Positions 11,250 to 20,942 of a stretch of DNA of 64,000 nt are shown here, piece by piece. A program made the translations under genes and the position numbers. The stretch is from Apoda limacodes (lineage: Eukaryota > Arthropoda > Insecta > Lepidoptera > Limacodidae): positions 1,766,001 through 1,830,000 of the forward strand of contig OX291562.1 in NCBI GenBank assembly GCA_946406115.1. Direction: 5' to 3'. The notes beneath the pieces are model-generated. The model searched no databases. It saw only the letters and a program-made list of their open reading frames with translations, and was not told where the DNA came from. Every line of letters begins with the position of its first letter. Positions within the stretch are counted from its first letter, which is position 1.

Positions 11250-11878
11250 TGAAAATGAGCAGCCAATCAGAGCACAGACGAAAGTGGGAGAATGGCTCGG
11301 AACAAAAACACCATTGAAAATATTAAATTAGAAAGTTCGAGGTAAAAATCTGGAAAATACCGGTTTGAACTAGTTATTGGGTTTCCAAAATAAAAACAAC
11401 GTTCTCTGATTGGTCTAAAATAAATGATTTGAACATTTCCTCCTAGACAAAAAAGTATAAAAGGAGACGCAATTTTCATACAGTATGCAGTGAAAGTTCA
11501 ACAGTTCCAGGAAAATAAGTGAAGAAACCAACTGAAGAAAGAACAAGTTATATATATATGTCAAGAAAGAACCAACATTTTTATAACTCAAGATTACTTC
11601 AAGAAAGAAGTAACATTTTTATAAATCAAGAAAATTCGTAGAAGTTAAGTAAAATCAGTGAAGCGTTAATTAAAATCACGATTTTAAAGAAAGTGTTTGT
11701 AATTTATAGATAAGTGTTTGTAAATTATAATGTTGAGAAATGTTAAATGAGTTGTCAATATAAGTGTTAATTGCGTTTAAGGCAATTATAAGCTGTTGCA
11801 AGCAGAATCCAATTTGTTTCATTTTTTCAATTTTACAGTGGGCTTTTTCAGAGCCCACATTTCTATAAACCTACAGTC
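11250..11878 (+). promoter_or_regulatory. LTR-like promoter island with 3' stem-loop
   Basis: Two CCAAT-type boxes face each other (AGCCAATCAGAGC at about 11260 and CTCTGATTGGTC at about 11404). A canonical TATA box, TATAAAAGGAG, begins at 11456, and an initiator-like ACAGTATGCAGTG lies about 30 bp downstream. A purine-rich leader follows, with AAGAAAGAA repeats (about 11510-11620). At 11838-11858 GTGGGCTTTTTCAGAGCCCAC forms an 8-9 bp hairpin that strongly resembles a histone-type 3' processing stem-loop. There is no protein-coding frame. A solo LTR of a Ty3-like element is my best guess; an orphan host promoter is the alternative. Confidence 0.4.
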
Positions 11879-11904
11879 CACTAGCTCTGTCCGCAACAAT
11901 GGTG

Positions 11905-12120
11905 GTTTTTCGATAACTACTGAACTGATTTGCTTGGTTTGGTGAAAGATATTACAAAAATATCCTTTTTTCTTTACAGAATAACTCGCTAATTACCAGG
12001 GGTTTGTCATATTTATCAAAAAAAAAAGTCTGTTGTGGCATTTATCAGGATACCAATAAACTCTAAATAACTCCGATTAAGTAACAAATAAGGGAGCCAG
12101 AGCCATTTACGTGCGCATCT
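11905..12120 (+). repeat. Dispersed repeat family B, copy 2
   Basis: Second copy of the repeat at 10578-10890, with the same landmarks (CGATAACTACTGAACTGATT near the start, ATTTATCAGGATACCAATAA in the middle, CATTTACGTGCG at the end). Confidence 0.6.
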
Positions 12121-13346
12121 ATAGGGACGTTTTGTTAACAAGCATAACACGCATTGAATGCGCTCTTTGCTCTCTATGCGCACATTCTGTCTGATCGTTC
12201 TGTTCACCAAATGTAAACAAACAATATGGCTGTTCGATATTTCAACAGCGCATCCACTGCTCTCCTCCCGAGCATGTGCGTGCAGCCAATGCGTTGAATG
12301 CGGTCCGAAATAACGTCATAGCGCAATCATTTTTGGTCACAACATTAAGCGCGTTTATTGCGTATAATGCTTGTTGAAACATGTATGCAAGTACATTCAC
12401 GGGATTCGAGAGGTAAGTCAGACTTACATACATTTTAGTCTCGAATTACAGAGTCCGAATAGCTCGTGACTGTTCCCAATAAGGTCCCATAATGCGCGTA
12501 GGCATTCTTGCAGGTATTACTTATAACTAACTGTCTATGGTACTGGTATAATACAAACATGGAGGCTGTAGCCAAAAAATAATTCTTTATGGAATAATGA
12601 GTACAGAATACAAAATACAAGAAAATAAATTCTCAGCAGGCGAATTTGTATCACTAAGAGATCTTATCCAGATAAGCTAGAACAGTAAGAGTAACTCAAT
12701 GTATAATTATTTGATCTGAAGGCTAATGAAAGAAGATTAATGATAATGATGTGAATTAGATATTATGGCTATAAGACTTCATGGTGTTAGCCGATTAGCC
12801 GAAGCGGTTTCACAATTGTCAACTAATGTATTTAATTTTCGCCTTTTTTATATTTGGAACCAATATTATAGTTTTCTTAATTTTAGGTTTTAAAAAGTCG
12901 AGTAATTAAAAACAGGATAATAAAATATATTTTTGTATTTCTTCGTAAGGACCGGGCCTATCGCAGAGTACATTATTTATACACGAAGGGCCAATAGCGT
13001 CTATACGTGGACGTACTAGCTTTTTGTTATGTTTCAATTAGTTTTCAAAGTAATAACAGATGCGTTATTTTTTATTTTTCCAAATTATTAAAAATGCCTG
13101 ATGAAATAAAGGTTTAATTTAATCAACGACTATAATTTCGCTACATAATCGCAACATTTATAATCGCAGTAGTACTTATCAAAAAATACTATTTAATAAC
13201 TTTGACGATTCAAAACTGTTTGTAAAAACCTAATTTTAATTTTAAAAAAAATTACTGACTTTAATAAAAAGAAAATAATGGTTGCGATAGAGAAAAAAAT
13301 ATGGTTTTTCTTACAAAGAATTACAGGATCTACTTACTGACTTATA
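12121..13346. other. Unassigned sequence between repeat B and MITE M1
   Basis: No supported gene. The part around 12200-12420 is GC-richer (GTGCGTGCAGCCAATGCG, AAGCGCGTTTATTGCG) but lacks a long frame. The remainder is AT-rich. Confidence 0.45.
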
Positions 13347-13465
13347 GTGTAACAAACTTTTCTGACCCGGTGGTCAAACACCATAACTACAGTCGTCGTA
13401 TTATAATGCTGTGAACTTACGCGGAACTAGCGACAGATACCGGGCCAGAAAAGTTTGCTGGACTG
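13347..13465. mobile_element. MITE family M1, copy 1
   Basis: The inverted ends TGTAACAAACTTTTCTGACC and CGGGCCAGAAAAGTTTGCTG flank a core of about 80 bp containing ACTACAGTCG. The same terminal repeat and an inverted ACTACAGTCG core occur at 55358-55486. It is short, non-coding and terminally inverted, which suggests a non-autonomous DNA transposon. The target duplication is unclear. Confidence 0.65.
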
Positions 13466-13625
13466 TGTACTACGAGACGAAAAGTGAACGTACGGTCTAC
13501 TATTATATAATTCTGTGGCACGGGTGCTACTTTACCTTATTCTGTTGTGTAGGTAGCAAAACCTATTCAGATTATTTAACTAGAAAAACATAAAATAAAC
13601 AAGTTGAACTACAAAATTAAAAGTT

Positions 13626-13697
13626 CAGCAGAGCGTGGTTTTGATCCACGAACCTCCGGATCATGAGTCCAGCGCGCTTCCGTTGCGCCACTCTGCT
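13626..13697 (-). tRNA. tRNA-Met (CAT), initiator-like
   Basis: Reading the minus strand from 13697, a full cloverleaf folds. The acceptor is AGCAGAG with CTCTGCT, the D stem GCGC with GCGC, the anticodon stem CTGGA with TCCGG around the loop CTCATGA (anticodon CAT), and the T stem CGTGG with CCACG. The AGCAGAG start and the T loop ATCAAAA resemble eukaryotic initiator tRNA-Met, but the anticodon loop is not the usual initiator form, and the discriminator base reads G. A T run follows within 10 nt, as for pol III termination. It could be a functional variant or a tRNA-derived pseudogene. Confidence 0.65.
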
Positions 13698-13739
13698 ACT
13701 ATAATATAGAGTGAAATAAATATTCAAAAGGAAAAATCA

Positions 13740-14477
13740 AGTACTTAAAACCCAAAATTATTTACCAACTACCCACAAGTAGAGATAAAATGTATTATCA
13801 ACGGCTGGCGGCAACGTATGAGGCATCTGAAATGTTATATAATATATTCAAAATCACTGAATCTCAGGTTACGTTTTTAAATAATAATACTTTTTAGAGT
13901 TCCGTACCTCAAACGGTTGACGACGTAATATTTTTTTATTTTCAAAATTTTAAGTACTGAACCTAAACGGACATAGCCGTGGAAATGGTCAATTTTCATC
14001 TATAATATTCGTCAAAAAATGTGACATTCACAACATGCCTTTTCATTTCATATCTCACATGGTAAAGTTTACAATTTCGTGACAAATGTGACCCTCACAA
14101 TCAAAATTTTATTATTTACGTTACAATCCGCGTTTGGGTCACAGAAATTTATATGTGTATATAAATGTATGTACCAAATTCCTACTTAATCGGTCCAGTA
14201 AATTCGGAGAAAATTCGCTGCGACAGACGAACGACAGACGGTCTGTGGTTTTTCCAAAATCTTGTGAAACGTTCTATTAACCTGTGCAGACAGACCCTTC
14301 GATATCTGTGGCACAAGGTTTTGCCCGTGACAAGGAGTTTCTTCTTAGGCGCTTGAGATATTAAAACGCGTATATGCACACAACAGACCGATTTTATTTA
14401 ACTTATGCTTCTAACTTAAATTCTAACACATATGTACAAAAATTTTACTTCTTAGCTTTCATAGCTATTAACTTGTT
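13740..14477. other. Unassigned AT-rich sequence
   Basis: No gene. TTTTAGAGTTCCGTACCTCA at about 13894-13913 is the reverse complement of the usual end of lepidopteran dispersed repeats (GTACGGAACCCTAAAA), so a decayed copy on the minus strand probably starts here. Confidence 0.4.
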
Positions 14478-14520
14478 GAAGTTTTCTTTCGATATTCTCC
14501 GAAAATCGAAAGAAAACTTC
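14478..14520. repeat. Perfect 16-bp hairpin at the J2 edge
   Basis: GAAGTTTTCTTTCGAT (14478-14493) and ATCGAAAGAAAACTTC (14505-14520) are exact reverse complements with an 11-nt loop. It abuts the 5' truncation point of LINE copy J2, suggesting a snap-back formed at insertion or repair. Confidence 0.7.
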
Positions 14521-14542
14521 TCCGACCCACTTTCCCGAAGTA

Positions 14543-15401
14543 GTGACACATAGACCTGACGTACTTGACATAGCACTTCTTAAGAACGTAGCCTTAAGGC
14601 TGCATTCCATAGAGGTGTTACACGAGCTTACATCTGACCATAGGCCGGTTCTCTTACGACTAGGGTCCCCAACCGACGGTCATCTGTCCGTTAAGGACGT
14701 GGTCGACTGGCGGAGACTAGGTGAAAACCTAGGTAAAATAGACTCGCCCCACCTCAATAGGATCCCGGACAATATTGTCACAGCCGACGATGTTAGTTAG
14801 TTTAGCGGTCGAAGCGCTTTCTAGCCACCTCCAGACCGCTGTAGCGGATTGCTCTAAGCGGATTACAGTAGAGAATAATCTACGCTGGAATCTGCCGGAG
14901 GACGTGAGGTTGCTATTGAGAGCTAAGAACGCGGCTACTCGGCGGTACGACAATTATCCGTCCGAGGTAAACAGGGCATCGCTCAGATCTTTACAACGTG
15001 CCGTAAAGACAAAAATAGCTGAAGTTAGAAACGAAAAGTGGGACAATCACATGAAAGAGATATCGCCTTCCCTCTTAGCGTACTATCAGATGGCTCGAGC
15101 GTTAAAATCCGACGTAGTGAGTACTATGCCGCAGTTAGTCGACGCAAACGCGAAAATCGCATTTGACGACGACAAAAAGGCCGAATGCCTAGCCAAATCG
15201 CTAGAAAGTCAGTGTTCGCTCAGCGAACAACCCACTGACCAAGCTCACGTCGATGAAGTGGACAGGGAAGTGGAGCGGAGAGCGGCCCTTCCCCCACTTG
15301 ACTCGCTTCCGCCCGTAACAGTCTCTGAGGTAGAAAAGATCATCAAAGACTTACAACCCAAAGAGCCCCGGGTGCCGATGGGATCTCAAAAAGGCTTCTA
15401 A
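14543..15401 (+). pseudogene. J2 endonuclease end and linker fragment
   Basis: Two overlapping frames, 14543-14800 and 14775-15401, together cover the C-terminal endonuclease strand with SDH, the arginine-rich linker and the approach to the polymerase (SLPPVTVSEVEKIIKDL). The shift between them lies near 14790, where TTAGTTAG looks like a short duplication. The second frame ends inside the first polymerase motif, where APGADG would be expected and RVPMGS is found instead. Confidence 0.75.
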
Positions 15402-15655
15402 AAATCCTCCCCGCTCAGCTCCTCCTTCTATTGGTTAGCATCTTCAATGCGGCCATGGCAAATTGCATCTTTCCCGATTCTTGGAAAGAAGCTGACGTTA
15501 TAGGTAGCCCTAAACTGGGAAAACCAAATAACGTAGCCACGTCATATAGACCCATTAGTCTCTTAAAGACTTTGGGAAAACTATATGAACGACTCCTCCT
15601 TTCTCGCCTGAAAGACTACGTTCAGTTTAAGCGACGGAACACTAGACAGTTTAGT

Positions 15656-15676
15656 CACACACACACACACACACAC
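15656..15676. repeat. (CA)n microsatellite
   Basis: Ten CA units inside LINE copy J2, located exactly where the coding sequence is replaced by UTR-like sequence. Confidence 0.9.
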
Positions 15677-16058
15677 TCGAGCGCGCGGGTATCCTAGGTT
15701 CACTAATATACCCGGGCGCTTCGACTAGTTAGATTTAAATAATATTAGGCGAGGGCTGAAGAGTTTCTTCTCTTCAGAACGCCTTTGCTATTTTCCGAAA
15801 CGGCGGTAAATTTTAGTTTCTAAGAGCGGTTGCCCAAGCCGAGGTTCGTGTCTAGGACACCCTTGCGCAAACCGCCCCAACTTTTAGCTGAAGAGTGCAA
15901 GCCGCACCGCAGCAAAAGTTAGTACGCGTGTCATCTGCGGCCAACAACAGTAGACAGTAGTTAGTAGTAGTAAAAAAAAAAAAAATCTGTCATCGGTATT
16001 ACATTTGTTTCCTCTATGAGTATTACGCGCGTGCTCGCGAGGAAAACATATCGACAAA

Positions 16059-16126
16059 ATGACGAAATGTGCCGTAAAATGGTGTCAAAACTACAGCAGT
16101 AAAACAAAAAACGTTTCTTTTCACAA
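16059..16126 (+). CDS. THAP-domain first exon (orphan)
   Basis: ATG at 16059 opens MTKCAVKWCQNYSSKTKNVS followed by FHK. That is the start of a THAP zinc finger (Met, then Cys-x4-Cys, then the F-H-x-F/P approach), a DNA-binding domain. The frame is cut by GTAAGTAC at 16127, a strong donor, in the same place where many THAP genes have their first intron. The start codon and first two ligands are intact, unlike the exon at 5345. A second exon carrying the remaining Cys-x2-His is not evident before 19200. This is either the first exon of a gene with a long intron, or a transposon or duplicate scrap. Confidence 0.55.
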
Positions 16127-16556
16127 GTAAGTACATTTTTGATATTGTTTTAATTGTAAATTATCAAGCAAATACACATTTTTACGCAAATGAACAAATT
16201 AATCCAGCCAAGTAAAAAAGGTTCATTGCACACTCAATACTTCTACAAAAATTGGTCGGCTTATCTGATAAATCCACGGAATGGTTAGGGATAGACAAAT
16301 ATCGATGCACATATCGACATTTGTAATATCCGTTGTTCTTTATTTATTAATTTCAATATTAATCAATTTTAATTATTAATAATAAATATTAAAGAGGTTT
16401 AGCTAAATATAAATCAATAAAATTGGATTTTCATATTTTTAGAGTTACGTAACCAATTAGATAAAACGAAACCCTGATAATATTTACAAATATATAAGTC
16501 AGAGGCTTACGACTCCGCCATTTTTCATCAATTCAAAAAATTGGTCTCGTGTTCCT

Positions 16557-16680
16557 TTTTTTTATATACCACCAGGGTGGCAAACAAGTTCGCCTAATAC
16601 GAAGCAGTTACCGTAGCCTATGAACTCTACACGCTTAACCAGTGGCATTACTTAAGCGTTGACTACCGTTTAAATAGAAA
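16557..16680 (-). repeat. LINE 3'-end remnant
   Basis: TTTTTTTTATATACCACCAG then GGTGGCAAACAAG and GTTACCGTAGCCTATGAAC, read on the minus strand, is the A-tailed 3' UTR end of a LINE related to the family A ends at 30484, 37983, 54680 and 56966, but more diverged. No coding sequence is attached. Confidence 0.55.
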
Positions 16681-17018
16681 CCCCCCTTAAATATTTGTTT
16701 TATTTTTATTTTATTATTTTTTTAAAGTGACTATATAACTAAATATCTATGAATAATTTAAGCGTCTACCTGTTGCCGTTACCAATATCGAGCAAAACGA
16801 GTAAAATATCACGCTTAGCCCCCCTAAATATTTATTTGATTCTGTATTTTAATATTTGTTGTTATAGCGGCAACAGAAATACATCTTTTCAACTGTTCAA
16901 AATTTCAACTGTCTATCACGGTTCATGAGATACATCCTAGTGACAGACGGACGGACGGACAGCGGAGTCTTAGTAAAAGGGTCCCGTTGCTTACCCTTTG
17001 GGTACAGAACCCTAAAAA
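16681..17018 (+). repeat. Dispersed repeat family P, copy 1
   Basis: Contains CCCCCCTTAAATATTTGTTT, GTTATAGCGGCAACAGAAAT, TATCACGGTTCATGAGATAC, GACAGACGGACGGACGGACA and GGGTACAGAACCCTAAAAA in order. The head GGCCAAGTGCGAGTCGG is missing. The AAATATTT/CCCCCCT block appears twice, so an internal duplication is present, as also in the copy at 50905-51571. Non-coding. Confidence 0.65.
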
Positions 17019-17145
17019 TTTATAAAGAATTTTAGTTGAAATTCAGTAATCAATAATAATTACATTGTTTAAATAAATTTATTTTACTTTATTTCGTATG
17101 ATTCAGTTTTTATTATTCGGTATTTTTTAATAAAATTTAATTTTC

Positions 17146-17378
17146 AGATTTTGACGCAGACTGTCCGGCGGTGGTTGAAGAAAACAGGGCTTCGACACCG
17201 TAGGGCAGCGAAAAAGATTCCGCTTACAGAAGCGCGTGCTCAAGCAAGAGTAAGCTTTTGCTTAGAATACTATAATATTGACTGCGTTAATAACACCGTC
17301 ATATTTGTTGACGAGAAAACTTTTCAATTGCATAAGGACGGCAGAAAACTTTTATGGAGACAAAACGATTCAATGTAA
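17146..17378 (+). pseudogene. Tc1/mariner transposase fragment
   Basis: The frame from 17151 reads through a helix-turn-helix segment (TVRRWLKKTGLRHRRAAKKI, then PLTEARAQARVSFC) into NTVIFVDEKTFQLHKDGRK. The FVDE carries the first Asp of the DDE catalytic triad. This is the middle of a Tc1/mariner transposase, the cut-and-paste enzyme. The N-terminal HTH and the later D and E are missing, and no terminal inverted repeats were found nearby. The frame starts just after TTTTCAG, which may be coincidence. Confidence 0.75.
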
Positions 17379-18290
17379 TTTCTGTCGTCCTTAACAGATG
17401 GAAAATGTTTGGCTTGCTTCTTATCTCGATAGTCAACTTGAGTAATACCTACCTAAGCGTTTAACAAGCTATTCATATGTTGTTTTTGACATAACACGTG
17501 ATTCTTACTCAGTCAAAATTATAATGGTTACCTGCAGGGTATTTCAGCTGAACTTGCTTTTCTATAAGCTAAATATTTTAAGTTTGTTAGGAAAAACTTC
17601 AGTAGCTCGCTCGCTCAAAATTTTCTATGTAGATAATTAGCTCGTTACCTAAATTTTTGGGTACTTTACTTTCATTTAATACCATGGGTATATCGACATT
17701 TTCAGAGACAGCATAAAATAATAAATTAGAGATTTTTAAAGATAAAATAATTTAATTAGGGTCGGACGTCTGAAGTAAGATTATTATTATTACTCAGTAG
17801 CTTACGCGTTTGGGCAATAAAGGTTAAGGGTTTAGGCTTAGGTAAATAGTTTTAATTTACGATGTCTTGTGATATGGATTTCCTAATTGTAGAATTGTTG
17901 TAGTTAAAAAAAGTCTAAAAAAGTTTTAGGATTGATTAATGGAAATAGTTATATTAAAAGCTCCATTTGCACTAAGATCCGTTGTGAGTATTCACACTAT
18001 TGTTAATAACATTACTGCCAAATAATGGCTATTAAAATTTCATTTTAATTGTTGTTATTTTTAGTTTACCATCATTATTATTTTTAATTTAAATTCATGT
18101 AGATTTTAAATAATTAAATGACGTTACTACGACTTTTGATTTTTTATTTTACTTTTACTTAAAGGCCAGTCGTGACCAAATTACCAAAGAGTCTACCAAC
18201 TGATGACTTTTGCCAATACTAGTCGAGATAAAATCAGTGGTTTAAGTTGATGTTTGTTAACCATTGTGTATATCTGAGGAAATGTTAAAA
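17379..18290. other. AT-rich sequence without a supported gene
   Basis: No coding frame or recognisable repeat. The segment is highly AT-rich with scattered homopolymers. Confidence 0.5.
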
Positions 18291-18299
18291 GCTATGGAC

Positions 18300-18610
18300 A
18301 TGTCCGGTCCCCTCTTTTCTATTGCATCGCTAGCCACCGTTAGGGGGTCCATCCTCACACCTCAAGCCTTTATAGTTAGTCACGCACAAGGGTCAGCGTC
18401 CATAGGCTGCGTTGACTGCTAAACACCAGGCGGGCCGTATGCTTATTTGTCACCTTAGTATATTGAAACAAAGAGCTAAATGAATGAGTATATCAACCCA
18501 CACTTCCCACTTTTGGGCACAAGGATATACCTACTTACTAAGAAGAATGTTTGCTTTAACGCACTAAGCCACCACCGCACTGGCCAAGTGCGCGTTAATT
18601 ATAGAGGACA
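18300..18610 (+). repeat. LINE 3'-UTR scrap and second repeat scrap
   Basis: 18300-18465 ends with AACACCAGGCGGGCCGTATG CTTATTTGTCACCTTAGTAT, the sense form of a LINE 3' UTR end (compare the antisense CACTAAGGTGGCAAACAAGC at 38010). 18485-18610 resembles another dispersed repeat (CCCACTTTTGGGCAC, then ACTGGCCAAGTGCGCG). Neither has coding capacity. Confidence 0.5.
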
Positions 18611-18773
18611 CTGGGTGCGAAATAGGCTAAAAAACCCAATTCTGTAATACTAATGATGATGGTAAGTATAATACTAAAAAATAATTATAATTTGTAATAA
18701 ATTACAATGAGACGACTTTTTTCCTTACTTCATAAATGTTTTTACCGAAATTACTACTTTATTACTATTCCAG

Positions 18774-18899
18774 TATCTTCCAAATCCTACTTTTGAATGG
18801 AAGGGACAAATATCACGGCGGCACAAAAACCAAATCCAAATAGAACAATATATTAAATCAATAAATGACCGAGTAGACTTTTCTAGAAGATTGTTATAA
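18774..18899 (+). CDS. Candidate terminal exon, unknown protein
   Basis: A pyrimidine-rich acceptor (TTTATTACTATTCCAG) is followed in phase 0 by 41 codons, YLPNPTFEWKGQISRRHKNQ to INDRVDFSRRLL, then TAA at 18897-18899 and an AATAAA signal at 18908-18913. The peptide is strongly charged and unlike the translated noise around it. A GTAAGT donor 112 bp upstream (about 18662) could close a short intron. I do not recognise the protein. A terminal exon of a decayed or real host gene and chance are both possible; whether it belongs with the THAP exon at 16059 is unknown. Confidence 0.25.
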   Translation, partial: YLPNPTFEWKGQISRRHKNQIQIEQYIKSINDRVDFSRRLL

Positions 18900-19276
18900 A
18901 ATAAGTTAATAAAGGTTTTCAAGGGCGATCACCTTTTTGTATGCCTCTTTGTTATTTCAGGTAAGAAAAATTTGAACCCAATAATAATTACGCACGCACA
19001 CTTATATATTCATTCATAATTTACGGTTGCGATGCGACGCGATGCAATGGCGAAACTACGTAAGAGAGCAGCCAGTGTGAGACGAAATAATACATTACGA
19101 CTATCTCTCTTTCGCGACTTTTTCGCTGCGTTGCGCCTTGGGTTCAAATTCCATTATGGTTAGGTTTTTTTTTATATTCTTATATATTTATCTTGTAAAT
19201 GATCTCGGAGCTGAACATCGCTGGAGATGTCAACACCAATGATCCCAATGCTCCTGGAGATAGAAAGAGGAGTGTT

Positions 19277-20165
19277 CTAGAAATGTGAATGGGGTTTTCT
19301 TAACGGTGAACACGCAGACTTATGTCTTTGTAGGGTTGAATCGGACCAAGTATACCCGTCCCCAGTCAGAGACCTTGTAGACACCAGTAGAAACAGCGTA
19401 GGAGACAGCACAGAGCCTTGCTGGACACCAGCATTAATGTCCATGCTATCAGAGCAACTACCGTCAACTACGGTTCGTATGCGTCTGCCGGACAAAAAGC
19501 TAGCCACCCATTTGCACAAACCTTCGGGCACTCCGTGAGATGGCAACTTCGATAGAAGACCCCGGTGCCAGACCGATCGAACGCCTTCGCTATATCCAGG
19601 CTCCATGCCAATGCCATCCCTGATTCTCAATAGCTAGTTTCCATCGTGTGTGAGATACACTAGAAGGTCACCAGTCGAGCGACCGTGGCGAAGGCCATAT
19701 TGACGATCACTGAAAAGGTCGCTTTCTTCTAGGTATCTTAGAAGCTGTGTGCTGATCACACACTCCATCACCTTGGAGAGGAGAGAGGTAATAGCAATAG
19801 GCCTGTAATTCGATGGATCTGATCTGTCGCCCTTTTTGGGCACCGGGTCACGGGCACATTCGCAGTCCATGAAGACGGAAATTGCCTAGTATGGTAGGAA
19901 AGCGCGAAGAGGCGCGTGAGTACAGGACATAACTCAGGAGCACACTGCTTAAGCACCACTGCTGGTATACCGTCTGGCCCACTCGACTTATGAACGTTGA
20001 AGAAAGCAACGCCCGCCGGACCTCCCGCTGTGTTATGGAGATTTCCGGAATGGTCTTGCCGCACCACGGTATAGTAGGTGGTACAGCACCTTCATCGTTC
20101 ATATTCGAGTTTGAGCCAAATAGACTGCCCAGTAAATCGGCTTTCTCTTTAGCACTATGGGCCAA
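19277..20165 (-). pseudogene. A1 reverse transcriptase fragments
   Basis: Overlapping minus-strand frames carry VHKSSGPDGIPAVVLKQCAP (fingers), KKGDRSDPSNYRPIAITSLL and SKVMECVIS, RQYGLRHGRSTGDLLVYLTH, then SVWHRGLLSKLPSHGVPEGL and GVQQGSVLSPTLFLL. The catalytic Asp of motif A should precede WHRGL but is lost at a frame break near 19630. Motif C (YADD) is removed by deletion. Confidence 0.78.
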
Positions 20166-20213
20166 ATCACCATCGGTCTACTGCGAAAGACCGATGGTGA
20201 TTTGTCCCATAGT
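20154..20213. repeat. Snap-back inverted duplication inside A1
   Basis: A 26-nt arm at 20154-20179 (ACTATGGGCCAAATCACC...) is followed by an 8-nt loop and its reverse complement at 20188-20213, with a single mismatch. The equivalent place in copy A2 (about 24640) has no such inverted repeat, so it arose in A1. Confidence 0.85.
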
Positions 20214-20282
20214 ACTGGTAACGACAACTGGCAATCGACCAGAAAGCACGATTCCTAGAAGGATAGCTCGCAAGTTACCCAC

Positions 20283-20942
20283 CTATTCTGCCTCGAACCT
20301 CGAGGCAGCATTTAATTTGCGTTTTACCTCAGAAATATTCGGATCCTTATTATTACGAGCTGTGGTCCGAGCTTCATATGCAGTTAGCTTAAGAATTTTA
20401 GCTTCTCCGGCATCTACGCCGGCAGCTACTCGCGGGTTAGGAATATAACATTCCATACCGGCAAGGATTGTCTCAGTGACTGCGGCTGCGTAGACGTCAG
20501 GATCTTCAGAGCTAAAGAAGATCTGCCTCCACGGGTACGATGCATAAAATTCTCGCAATCCGTCCCAGTCTGCCGACTTATAATGCCACACACGACCCCA
20601 ATTAGTCGGCACAGATGGATCGGGCTGTGTGCATGACACTTGAGTCCGAACGACATAGTGGTCCGAGGAGCCTAAAGGCGCATCCCCTGAGACGGAATAT
20701 CCATCCGGACGTGTAGTCAGCAGAAGGTCCAGTAAGGAGCTTGTATAATCGTCTATATCTGGTATTCTCGTTGGAGAAAGTACCAGCTGAGAGAATCCAC
20801 AGGTCAGAGCAAATTCATGAGCAGATATCCCTGCATAGTTATTGTTTCGAGAACTGAGCCACTCACGATGGTGGGCGTTAAAAACTCCCAAAATAACAAG
20901 TTCTGCTGTGGGATATTGCTCTAGAACTTTGTCAGTCGTCAA
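20283..20942 (-). pseudogene. A1 endonuclease fragment
   Basis: A 219-codon minus-strand frame covers the second half of an AP-type endonuclease and the linker. It shows AELVILGVFNAHHREWLSSR (GDFN mutated to GVFN), SSLLDLLLTTRPDGY and PLGSSDHYVVRTQVS (SDH intact). The Asp-to-Val change at the GDxN motif would abolish activity. An adjacent frame, 20945-21181, carries the preceding strands (LSILWVRVDYGGHTRIYACL). Confidence 0.82.

Larger units (their letters stand above)
14521..15985 (+). mobile_element. Truncated Jockey-clade LINE (copy J2)
   Basis: Starts inside the endonuclease (PDVLDIALL, then ELTSDHRPVLLRLGS with an intact SDH), shifts frame near 14790, and continues through the linker in a 208-codon frame. 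After a frameshift near 15400 it enters reverse transcriptase sequence (SYRPISLLKTLGKLYERLLL) that stops at about 15650. The rest of the polymerase, including the (F/Y)ADD box, is absent. A (CA)n run joins it to GC-rich, UTR-like sequence (15677-15970) with an A tail at about 15971-15985. It is related to J1 but clearly diverged, so a different subfamily or age. Assigning the UTR to this copy is inference. Confidence 0.8.

Noticed and set aside
18655..18773. Short intron (GTAAGT at about 18662 to CAG at 18773) with an upstream ATGATGATG start exon.
   Set aside because: The upstream exon would consist of little more than three Met codons; too speculative to annotate.
19990..20448. 152-codon plus-strand frame over LINE copy A1.
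   Set aside because: Antisense shadow of family A linker and endonuclease sequence.
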